Shown in pieces: positions 1 to 5,260 of a DNA stretch of 5,511 nt. Where the stretch lies: contig DJSA01000136.1 of assembly GCA_002438905.1 (NCBI GenBank), forward strand, positions 1 to 5,511. The letters are read 5' to 3'. A model generated the notes under the pieces. The model searched no databases and was not told where the DNA came from. It worked only from the letters and a program-made list of their open reading frames with translations. A program made the position numbers and the translations under genes. How positions within the stretch are numbered: position 1 is the first letter of the stretch; the number at the start of each line of letters is the position of its first letter. This DNA is from Bacteroidales bacterium UBA6346. Its GTDB lineage: Bacteria; Bacteroidota; Bacteroidia; Bacteroidales; UBA932.

Positions 1-139
1 GATGCTCCCCGGTGCTGCGCCCCGTGTTGCCCGTAATTCCGACAATATCACCCGGCTGAACAGCCTGTCCTACCTTCAGCACTCTCCCCTTCATCATAGC
101 AAACACCTTGGCATTAACTAAGAACAACACTGTACCTGT
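1..139 (-). pseudogene. M23 (LytM-type) peptidase C-terminal fragment, cut by left edge
   Basis: Read on the minus strand, this frame ends at the edge with VGITGNTGRSTGEH, preceded by KVGQAVQPGD. That is the characteristic late segment of M23/LytM zinc endopeptidases, usually followed by the catalytic HLH, of which only the first H (positions 2-4) is inside the window. M23 enzymes cleave peptidoglycan cross-links or stem peptides in the periplasm. The frame is open only back to a TAA at 140-142, so the first metal site of the family (HxxxD), normally about 70-80 residues earlier, is missing. The only Met codons are at 92-97, inside the conserved domain, so no real start exists here. I infer a gene that lost its 5' part at a junction near 115-140. 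The family call is good; the pseudogene status is likely but depends on sequence to the left. Confidence 0.6.
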
Positions 140-335
140 TTAAAAAACGATAGTATTGTACTGTCCTCCTATTTATTCCAGACCATTTCATCTCTCCTTC
201 AAATCCATATTTCTCCTTTATGTCATTGATGGCAAGCTTGGCTTCTTTCATAAGAGGATATGGAACACTGGCATATCCCAAGAGCGTATAAGGGCATCCG
301 TCATTCTGTCTAACAACTCCTTTGGGTGCTAAGTT
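114..335 (-). pseudogene. DUF3800-like protein fragment
   Basis: A minus-strand frame open from 380 to a TAA at 114-116 reads as protein from about 335: GYASVPYPLMKEAKLAI, then KYGFEGEMKWSGINRRTVQYY. The pattern of a G-x-x-x-VPY strand, a helix, and G-E-(I/L/M)-KWS followed by a helix ending in YY matches the early part of DUF3800 proteins as I remember the family. DUF3800 proteins are predicted RNase H-like nucleases common in accessory and defence regions. The opening D-E-S-G strand is absent and the piece stops after about 70 residues, far short of a usual 200-plus. The only in-frame ATG (249-251) is internal. It abuts, and slightly overlaps in another frame, the M23 fragment, which points to a deletion joint. 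The fragment looks coding; the family name is moderately secure. Confidence 0.5.
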
Positions 336-336
336 A

Positions 337-390
337 AAGGAAAATAAAGCAGGTAAGAAATAGAAAAGAGTTTTTCTGCTTCATGCCTGC
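337..390 (-). terminator. Probable intrinsic terminator of the receptor operon
   Basis: Two nested inverted repeats share the same centre (369.5): outer GCAGG (349-353) with CCTGC (386-390), and inner AGAAAA (362-367) with TTTTCT (372-377) around a GAGT loop. Several bases between them also pair. On the minus strand the hairpin begins 15 bases after the receptor stop codon and is followed by TTTATTTTCC, the arrangement of a Rho-independent terminator. The stem is AT-rich in its upper half and contains a few mismatches. Confidence 0.6.
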
Positions 391-405
391 CTCATTTTTG
401 GGGAA

Positions 406-2748
406 TCAATAGATTATTTTTGCTCCTATGAAATAACACCTCGGAAGCGAAGGACCGTAAATGTAGTCGGAATCACGGTTCCAACCTTTGTCGAAATCCT
501 TTTGATAGGCATTTGTGATATTTTGCATTCCGCAGTTTACCTGCAATTTCAAACTTCCATATAAAGGAATGTCATAAGAGACTTTCAGATTGAGCGTAAA
601 AAAATCGGGAGTGTCAACCATGACGGGTACATCCGTTCCAGAACCTGTATTGTGCCCGACAAGCATACTGCCTGTATAGTTTCCTGTCAACGATGCGAAA
701 AGTCTTTCCATTGGAGTGAACGCAGCTGTGAAATATCCGTATGTATCGGGAGTACGCATCATCTTCCGGCTCATTTGTTCAGGCACTTCGTCATTCCAAC
801 CGATGGCTTCATCGTAACGGCTCTTTTGTAGTGTTACTCCGGCTTGCAAAGAAAACCAATCTGTGAACGCGGCTTTTGCATCCAAATTGATACCGAACAC
901 CTTCGCTCCGTATGCGTTGTAACGTTCTTGCACGATGTTCCCTTGCGCATCGGGTTGCTCAAACTGGCGGAGAGCGAACACGTTGTTCAGGTCTGTGTAG
1001 AAGCCTTCAACAAGCAGGTTGGTTTCCACGTTTCCGAATTCGTGATAGAGGTCAGCAGACAAACTTAGGCTGTTGGAGCGCTCTTCTTTCAGTCCTTTTG
1101 CCAGTACGGTGACCAAGCGTTCGCCACCGACAAGTCCTACATGCAAATCCTCGTCAAACGCCTGTGGAGCGCGGAAACCGCCCGAATAGCTTGCACGGAG
1201 GTTGATGTCTTTGACTGGATTGAACCTGACATTTACACGCGGACTGAAAATCACATGGTCTATCAGATTATGTTTGTCCAATCTGCCGCCGACAAGAAAG
1301 CTCCATTGTTCATTCTTCCATTCGTTCTGGAAAAAGAACGCCCCGGTTTTTGTGTCTTGACGGAAATGACGGTCGTAACCGATGATGACATCTTTCAACC
1401 CGTCATAGTTAAACTCGACACCCAATGTCAAGTCGGACGGCATGAACAGCAGCTTGTCAAACGAATGCACATATTGCGTTCCCAGTACGTAAGTGAAATC
1501 GTGCGTAGTGCCGTATGCCAGCTCTGCAGCCTCTTTGTCCTCCTCGGTGAGACCTTCGCCAGTTCCTCCATAATAACTTTTGCGTGCGGTAGCTTGGAAA
1601 GAAAAGTATGCGTTAAGCCTGTTCTTTTCGTTAGGAGAGAAATAATCGTAGTTCAATCCGCCTCCCTGTATGTCGCTTTCGGCTTGCTCGGCAATGTTTG
1701 CCTCGTGAGGTGCATGGTCGAGCATATTGCCACCCCTGCGGAACTCATTGATGAAATGATATTGAAGTGAGAATTTTGAATAAGGACTTACCTTCAAGTA
1801 TGAGTTGAAACCAAATGTCTTGTTGCGCAGCACAGGAAGTTCCGTATAACCATCCTCGTCATAATCGAAAGCTTGCCGATAACGGCTTTGCCCATAAGCA
1901 TAAAACCCAACCTTATTGTTGTCCGAAACAAGCGATACGTTACCGGAAGTCGTATTGTCAAAGGCATTCTTTTCTCCCAATGACATGAATGTGTGTCCGA
2001 ATTCCGCCATGTTCCTTGTAGGTTCTTTGGTTATCACATTGATTGTCCCGCCGATGGCAGATGCCCCGAAAAGTGCGGAGCCACCCCCACGTACCACTTC
2101 CACTCGGTCAATCATATTGGCGGGAATTTGTTCCAATCCGTACACTCCGTTCAAGGCGGAGAATACGGGACGCGAATCTATCAGGACTTGCGAATAATGC
2201 CCATCCAGTCCGTTAATGCGCACTTGCGTGAAACCGCAATTTTGGCAATCCACTTCAGTGCGCACGCCGGGTTGGAAGTTCAAGCCCTGCGCCAAGCACG
2301 AGGCTTGTGTGGTTTCAAATAATTTGGAGTCAATCACGCTGACCAGATTTGGAGCCAGCCTTCGTTTCGTCTCACTGCGGTTGGCTGACACCACTACCTC
2401 GTCCAAAGAAGCGGCATCTTCCTCCAAGACGAAGTTCAATTCGTGTGTAGAGTTGACTTGTACAGTAATTTCTTGTTGCATGGTTTTATATCCAAGCGAC
2501 CGCACTTCTATGGTCAGCGTACCTATGGGTAGGTTTTTCAGGTAGTAATGTCCAGTTTCGTCTGTCGTCGTACCGATAGTGGTTCCTTTTACAAAGACAT
2601 TGATGTAGGGCAAATGCTCGTTGGTTTCTTTATTAGTTACATGCCCGTAGATATTGGCGTCCGTTCCGCCTGTCGGTTCGGCATGCACAGATATATATGG
2701 TATAATCAGAGCGAATACCATCAGCAATAAATATGTTTTTGTTCTCAT
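406..2748 (-). CDS. TonB-dependent outer membrane receptor, probably for metal or heme
   Basis: This 780-residue protein is an outer membrane active transporter energised by TonB-ExbBD. I chose the ATG at 2746-2748 because it starts a good signal peptide (MRTKTYLLLMVFALIIPYIS, cleavage near VHA/EP at residue 23); the frame extends upstream to 2850 but the added residues are basic and do not resemble a leader. Residues 31-110 form a carboxypeptidase-regulatory-like domain (IYGHVTNKET, GHYYLKNLPIG). DEVVVSA at 116-122 is a TonB-box-like segment. The plug spans about 125-242 with QVRINGLDG, IPANMIDRVEVVRGG and GTINVITKEP, and the rest is a 22-strand-type barrel ending in aromatic Y780. Cys151, Cys168 and Cys171 (CQNC) in the plug are unusual for an outer membrane protein. 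It lies downstream of the small Cys/His protein, with no promoter seen in the gap, and is probably under the divergent Fur-family regulator. The substrate is not readable; zinc, iron, copper or heme are all possible. Confidence 0.93.
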   Translation of the reverse strand: MRTKTYLLLMVFALIIPYISVHAEPTGGTDANIYGHVTNKETNEHLPYINVFVKGTTIGTTTDETGHYYLKNLPIGTLTIEVRSLGYKTMQQEITVQVNSTHELNFVLEEDAASLDEVVVSANRSETKRRLAPNLVSVIDSKLFETTQASCLAQGLNFQPGVRTEVDCQNCGFTQVRINGLDGHYSQVLIDSRPVFSALNGVYGLEQIPANMIDRVEVVRGGGSALFGASAIGGTINVITKEPTRNMAEFGHTFMSLGEKNAFDNTTSGNVSLVSDNNKVGFYAYGQSRYRQAFDYDEDGYTELPVLRNKTFGFNSYLKVSPYSKFSLQYHFINEFRRGGNMLDHAPHEANIAEQAESDIQGGGLNYDYFSPNEKNRLNAYFSFQATARKSYYGGTGEGLTEEDKEAAELAYGTTHDFTYVLGTQYVHSFDKLLFMPSDLTLGVEFNYDGLKDVIIGYDRHFRQDTKTGAFFFQNEWKNEQWSFLVGGRLDKHNLIDHVIFSPRVNVRFNPVKDINLRASYSGGFRAPQAFDEDLHVGLVGGERLVTVLAKGLKEERSNSLSLSADLYHEFGNVETNLLVEGFYTDLNNVFALRQFEQPDAQGNIVQERYNAYGAKVFGINLDAKAAFTDWFSLQAGVTLQKSRYDEAIGWNDEVPEQMSRKMMRTPDTYGYFTAAFTPMERLFASLTGNYTGSMLVGHNTGSGTDVPVMVDTPDFFTLNLKVSYDIPLYGSLKLQVNCGMQNITNAYQKDFDKGWNRDSDYIYGPSLPRCYFIGAKIIY

Positions 2749-2897
2749 TTGTAATGTCGGTTTATGGGCTGTTATCGCCCTGTTTAAATAAAGATTCTCG
2801 GCTCTGAAAAAGGCAAAGCCATCCCTCTTGCGCCTCATGACAAGGAGCAAGGCAAGTCTAACATAAAATATGCATGCTTATGGATGCAACTTGATTA
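2749..2897 (-). other. Leader between small protein and receptor gene
   Basis: This gap of about 150 bases contains no TAnnTTTG promoter motif on the minus strand, so the receptor is probably co-transcribed with the small protein upstream. It can form one modest hairpin, CAAAGCC (2814-2820) against GGCTCTG (2800-2806), one pair being a G-U wobble in the RNA. No cobalamin riboswitch box or other known riboswitch was recognised. Confidence 0.4.
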
Positions 2898-3230
2898 TCA
2901 ATAAAAACAAACCGGTGGCGCACGGAAGCGGACATTCAACTTGTTTTCGCAAGATAAGGACGCACAAGCGGGAACAATACAAACTGAAGCAAGTTGAAGA
3001 TAATGGGGAACGTGAAATGCAACAGCTTCCACGAACGGTGAAAGGACAAAGTTACAAATCGGACACGATGCACCACCGTCACTCACGGAGTGTCCGGTTG
3101 CATTACCGCTGCAAGCCGTCCCGCACACCTCTGAAGGGTGAAAGTGAAAAGCCTTCACCATATAAAAAAGCATCAAGACAAGTAGCAGCGTCCATGCTAT
3201 GGCTATCCTATTTTTCCCAGTCCGTTTCAT
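2898..3230 (-). CDS. Small Cys/His-rich membrane-anchored protein, putative metal-binding
   Basis: The protein has 110 residues from the ATG at 3228-3230. A start 11 codons upstream (3263) is possible, but it would lie at the transcription start of the promoter seen here, so the later ATG is preferred. After a basic N-terminus (MKRTGKNR) comes one hydrophobic segment, about residues 9-27, which is a signal anchor or signal peptide. The rest is rich in possible metal ligands: FHFH at 28-31, Cys36, Cys40, His47, CPIC at 56-59, His73, His76 and several later cysteines. The C-terminus carries RAPP (103-106), which I recall as frequent in short Bacteroidota proteins of this kind (possibly the DUF6769 group; not verified). 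Comparable Cys/His-rich DUF2946 proteins accompany TonB receptors in proteobacteria. It is the first gene after the regulated promoter, before the receptor. I infer a periplasmic metal-binding role; no enzyme domain is visible. Confidence 0.72.
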   Translation of the reverse strand: MKRTGKNRIAIAWTLLLVLMLFYMVKAFHFHPSEVCGTACSGNATGHSVSDGGASCPICNFVLSPFVEAVAFHVPHYLQLASVCIVPACASLSCENKLNVRFRAPPVCFY

Positions 3231-3248
3231 TGTTGTCTTTTTCGGCTG

Positions 3249-3278
3249 CAAATATACGCACATTTTAGAATATGCAAC
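3249..3278 (-). promoter_or_regulatory. Bacteroides-type promoter of the small protein-receptor operon
   Basis: On the minus strand TATATTTG (3249-3256) fits the Bacteroides -7 consensus TAnnTTTG exactly. About 18 bases upstream lies GTTG (3275-3278), close to the -33 TTTG. Transcription would begin about 3240, just upstream of the chosen ATG, giving a short leader. The -33 element lies inside the palindrome at 3266-3294. Confidence 0.6.
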
Positions 3279-3294
3279 ATTGTTTCATATTCTA
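3266..3294. promoter_or_regulatory. 29-bp palindrome, probable operator of the Fur-family regulator
   Basis: TAGAATATG (3266-3274) and CATATTCTA (3286-3294) are perfect 9-bp inverted arms. Between them AACA and TGTT (3276-3279 and 3281-3284) pair around the same central base, 3280. Only the pair 3275/3285 fails, so 13 of 14 pairs match. Fur, Zur and PerR bind AT-rich palindromes of this size. It covers the -33 region of the minus-strand promoter and ends about 12 bp before the -33 region of the plus-strand promoter, so binding should block the receptor operon directly and may also affect the regulator gene. Confidence 0.72.
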
Positions 3295-3305
3295 TTTATC
3301 ATAAA

Positions 3306-3337
3306 TTTCTTTAATTTTTCATATTTGACTACCTTTG
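3306..3337 (+). promoter_or_regulatory. Bacteroides-type promoter of the Fur-family gene
   Basis: TACCTTTG (3330-3337) matches TAnnTTTG exactly. TTTC (3306-3309), one mismatch from TTTG, lies 20 bases upstream, the expected spacing. This predicts a transcription start near 3344 and a leader of about 17 bases before the ATG at 3361. Confidence 0.6.
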
Positions 3338-3360
3338 CATTGAATTTCATTTAAGCAATT

Positions 3361-3774
3361 ATGAATGCTACAGACATATTAAAGGAAAAAGGCATCAAGA
3401 AAAGTGCCCAACGAATTGCGGTCATCAATGCGCTGCAATCGGCTAAACGGCCTCTCGGAGAAGATGAAATCAAAGTAGATATGGGTGAGATGTATGACAG
3501 GATTACGTTCTACCGCACTATGCAGGTGCTTGTAAACGCAGGCATCGTGCACCGTATAAATGTAGATAATTTCCGTGTGGAATATGCCCTGAACGCAGAT
3601 GACGGGGATATGCAGCATGTGCACTTCTATTGTCGGCAATGCCATAAGGTGTTCTGCCTGAAAGATATTCCCGTCAATCACTATGACTTGCCTGAAGGTT
3701 ATAAAGAAGAAGACTGTGAAATTTTGGTCAGGGGATTGTGCCCGAGTTGCTCAGAACAAGAAGCAAGAATGTAA
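3361..3774 (+). CDS. Fur-family transcriptional regulator (Fur/Zur/PerR type)
   Basis: This 137-residue protein has the full length and order of a Fur-family metalloregulator, a dimer that binds DNA when loaded with metal (or, in PerR, until oxidised). Residues 1-75 are the winged helix: KKSAQRIAVINALQ, then the recognition helix region around YDRITFYRTMQVLVNAGIVHRI. Residues 80-137 form the dimerisation domain. HVHFYCRQC (86-94) with CPSC (127-130) gives the two CxxC pairs (Cys91/94 and Cys127/130) of the structural zinc site, and His86/His88 fit the sensing site. The C-terminus stops soon after the second CxxC, without the His-rich tail of many Fur proteins. The gene is divergent from the receptor operon, with a strong palindrome between them, which supports local control. 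Sequence alone does not separate Fur, Zur and PerR, so no symbol is given. Confidence 0.92.
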   Translation: MNATDILKEKGIKKSAQRIAVINALQSAKRPLGEDEIKVDMGEMYDRITFYRTMQVLVNAGIVHRINVDNFRVEYALNADDGDMQHVHFYCRQCHKVFCLKDIPVNHYDLPEGYKEEDCEILVRGLCPSCSEQEARM

Positions 3775-3810
3775 ATTAAGATATATACCATATTCATTAT
3801 TCATTGGTAA

Positions 3811-3838
3811 TGGGCAGCAAGCGGTTTTGGTCTGCCCA
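3811..3838. terminator. Hairpin between convergent genes, possible terminator
   Basis: TGGGCAG (3811-3817) and CTGCCCA (3832-3838) form a 7-bp stem, and CAA/TTG inside the 14-base loop can extend it. It lies 37 bases after the Fur-family stop codon and before the converging remnant. Neither strand has a T-tract directly after it, so it is a weak terminator candidate. Confidence 0.35.
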
Positions 3839-3872
3839 AAACACAAACTTGCTATCCTCTTGTTGGTATTAT

Positions 3873-4112
3873 TTACAGTCCTATTCCTTTGCCTTTATGG
3901 GGTGGTGTGTTTGTACTTCGAATGGATGAGAACAGCTTGTCGAACTTCTCCTTGAACCACTCGCCAATCAGTTGCCCGTTGATGGCAAGCGCATGCTTTG
4001 ACTTGTCTTTCGGGCCTTTCACCACCTGGAAACCAGCCCTTCCGGACAAACAGCCAAAGCGGAGACTCCAGAATCCTATTTTCTCGCTCTCCTGCCATTC
4101 CTCTTCTTCTTT
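3873..4112 (-). pseudogene. Start-less 3' remnant of an unrecognised gene
   Basis: A minus-strand frame open from a TGA at 4113-4115 to a TAA at 3873-3875 reads KIGFWSLRFG, then GFQVVKGPKDKSKHALAING and GEWFKEKFDKLFSS, ending in KGKGIGL. The mix of aromatic, charged and glycine residues and the codon choice look like real coding sequence, unlike the overlapping frames, which are rich in Arg and Cys. There is no ATG anywhere in the frame. Its first part overlaps the end of the preceding broken gene in another frame, so the true remnant probably begins near 4080. I do not recognise the family. It appears to be the C-terminal 65-70 residues of a protein whose upstream part has been lost. Confidence 0.5.
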
Positions 4113-4423
4113 TCAGACGGAACATAAGTATGCGCCTCATCTTCCGGCATCAGCGTATCAAGCCAGTCCTTCAGATTATACCGTCCGCCAAGCAAAGCAG
4201 TCCCATTCACAAACTCCTCGCAATACTCGTCAGCAATCCCATACACAGCCTCAGTATCACGCCCATACTCCACTGACCCCGACTTTTCGAAACCAATCCG
4301 CATCCGATAATTATTCTCGATAAGCATATCAACCGTCTTCCGCACATCATCCTTCGTCTCATCCAGGATCTTTCGCGCCGGATCATCAAACATCAGCTTC
4401 GACTCACCCTCCGGAGCCGCTTC
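4076..4423 (-). pseudogene. C-terminal part of a broken unrecognised gene
   Basis: From an ATG at 4391-4393 this frame encodes 105 residues, but it already looks coding before that ATG: AAPEGESKLMFDDPARKILD begins near 4420, after a TGA at 4424-4426. It continues with KTVDMLIENNYRMRIGFEKS, WLDTLMPEDEAHTYVP and a strongly basic end, KKKRNGRRARK. There is no signal peptide or membrane segment, so the product would be cytoplasmic. It overlaps the stop of the gene upstream as TGATG. That could be translational coupling of two genes, but coding quality extending upstream of the ATG favours one gene interrupted by a frameshift or an internal deletion. The family and function are unknown to me. Confidence 0.5.
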
Positions 4424-4911
4424 TCATAAACCATCCTCCAGTCCAGCTCCGAAATCTTCAACTCACGGGAACAGCAGTCCACAATAAGCCCCGCCACTTC
4501 ATCAGCATTGCCGAAAACATCCTTCTTCTGCTGCACAAGAATCACCATCGAATCTGGGCGCGTGTCGATAATCGCCCAACAAAGCGGACAATGCTCCACA
4601 TCCACGGACTCGTTCTTATCCCTTGGCATAACTTCCTTGAACTTATTGTTCCGCACCTCCAGCAAGGCAACACCATCAGCAAAATGCTTTATCTCATTAG
4701 TGTACATCTCAGGAGACGTCACGCCTTTCTTGTCAGCCTTGACACTGTAAAGATTCAGCTTACAAATTTTCGACCCGGCACTTTCTCCTATCAATCCGGC
4801 AAACTTATCATTGAGATATTCATTGGAAACATGTGCATTATCCTCTGCCGAGAACAAAGTCTTTTCACCGGTCTTCTCGAAACGGTACTTGTAAAAAAGG
4901 AAATTAGCCAT
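4393..4911 (-). pseudogene. N-terminal part of a broken unrecognised gene
   Basis: The open frame reaches back to 5043, but I place the start at the ATG 4909-4911 (MANFLFYKYRFEKTG), since a TAnnTTTG promoter lies at 4939-4946 and upstream codons would fall outside the transcript. It encodes 172 residues with no signal peptide or transmembrane segment. Visible features are KHFADGVALLEVRNNKFKEV (75-94), an HCPLC motif (107-111), and WAIIDTRPDSMVILVQQKK (112-130), a hydrophobic strand pair. The last residues, RLRRVSRS, look out of frame, and the sense frame continues in the overlapping C-terminal segment. I do not recognise the family. The order (strand-rich start, charged helical tail) resembles proteins of unknown function common in Bacteroides accessory regions, but no role can be assigned. 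If the two parts are intact partners rather than one broken gene, this would be a functional 172-residue protein. Confidence 0.55.
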
Positions 4912-4918
4912 TAGTTTA

Positions 4919-4938
4919 TTGGGATTAATTACTCCCAA
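4919..4938. promoter_or_regulatory. 20-bp palindrome in the leader of the broken gene
   Basis: TTGGGA (4919-4924) and TCCCAA (4933-4938) are perfect arms around TAATTA (4926-4931), itself palindromic. Nine of ten pairs match; only 4925/4932 fails. It sits between the -7 element (4939-4946) and the ATG (4911), where it could be an operator or an RNA hairpin just before the start codon. Confidence 0.45.
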
Positions 4939-4946
4939 CAAATATA
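4939..4946 (-). promoter_or_regulatory. -7 promoter element for the gene starting at 4911
   Basis: The minus strand reads TATATTTG, an exact TAnnTTTG match, about 28 bases before the ATG. No good -33 TTTG was found at the usual 19-20 base spacing, so this is only half a promoter. Confidence 0.45.
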
Positions 4947-5043
4947 GCCACTTATGACGGTTAATTGATTGTTTTCGTGAAATATCTATGTTTTTCGCTG
5001 TCCTAAGTCTTAGAATGAATGATAAATGATAATTTGCGTGCAA

Positions 5044-5190
5044 GCCGGGGGCAGAGCCAAACGAGGTTTGAGATTTGCCGAGGCGCAGTCGTAAATGCCG
5101 ACGTCAGTCGGAATTTAGAATTAAGCAGAGCGCATGGTCTAGACAAATCCTATCGGCATAATTTCAGTTAAGCCGACTAAAAAAGCATCC
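5044..5190. other. Intergenic region rich in inverted repeats
   Basis: No coding frame is supported here. Two inverted repeats stand out. TAAATGCCGAC (5092-5102) pairs with GTCGGAATTTA (5107-5117) around GTCA, with one mismatch. TCGGCATAA (5153-5161) pairs with TTAAGCCGA (5168-5176), with one mismatch. CAAAC/GTTTG (5058-5062 and 5066-5070) is a smaller one. Just before this region, ATGATAA is repeated in tandem at 5019-5032. Confidence 0.5.
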
Positions 5191-5191
5191 C

Positions 5192-5217
5192 GTTTCTTGC
5201 CGATAACGGCAAGAAAC
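5192..5217. promoter_or_regulatory. Perfect palindrome over the Fic gene promoter, probable operator
   Basis: GTTTCTTGCCG (5192-5202) and CGGCAAGAAAC (5207-5217) are perfect 11-bp arms around ATAA. The palindrome contains the presumed -33 element and ends 2 bases before the -7 element, so a bound protein would block the promoter. On the plus strand it is not followed by a T-tract, so it is not a good terminator. The helix-turn-helix of the downstream protein is an obvious candidate binder, by inference only. Confidence 0.6.
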
Positions 5218-5227
5218 CTTATCTTTG
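5196..5227 (+). promoter_or_regulatory. Bacteroides-type promoter of the Fic-family gene
   Basis: TATCTTTG (5220-5227) matches TAnnTTTG. CTTG (5196-5199) stands at the -33 position with a 20-base spacer. The predicted leader is about 27 bases, with TATCGG (5228-5233) and CCGATA (5252-5257) as inverted arms just before the ATG. Confidence 0.6.
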
Positions 5228-5260
5228 TATCGGCTTTTGTTATTTTTTATACCGATAAGC

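Noticed and set aside
1141..1770. Plus-strand open frame of about 209 codons inside the receptor gene
   Set aside because: It lies antisense to a well-supported TonB-dependent receptor, and its translation shows no domain or promoter. It is a shadow of the receptor's codon pattern.
2749..2850. Longer N-terminus of the receptor from 2850 (MLLVMRRKRDG...)
   Set aside because: The extra 34 residues are basic and do not resemble a leader, while the ATG at 2748 begins an ideal signal peptide.
2749..2897. Cobalamin or other riboswitch before the receptor
   Set aside because: No B12-box or other recognisable riboswitch core was found; only one weak hairpin is present.
3683..3955. Plus-strand 90-codon frame overlapping the end of the Fur-family gene
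   Set aside because: It starts inside the regulator gene out of frame and has no ribosome binding site or homology that I recognise; the hydrophobic run comes from T-rich intergenic DNA.
3895..4140. Minus-strand 81-codon frame starting MRRILMFRLKRRRG
   Set aside because: Arg/Cys-rich shadow overlapping two more protein-like frames; no features of its own.
3889..4323. Plus-strand frame of 144 codons and a neighbouring 92-codon frame
   Set aside because: Low-complexity Ser/Thr/Gln/His-rich translations antisense to the broken minus-strand genes.
4912..5043. Longer N-terminus of the 172-residue product from 5043
   Set aside because: It would start well upstream of the likely promoter at 4939-4946, and the added residues look like translated intergenic DNA.
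5153..5176. Imperfect hairpin as a terminator
   Set aside because: On the plus strand it is followed by an A-tract, not T; on the minus strand the T-tract comes before the stem rather than after it.
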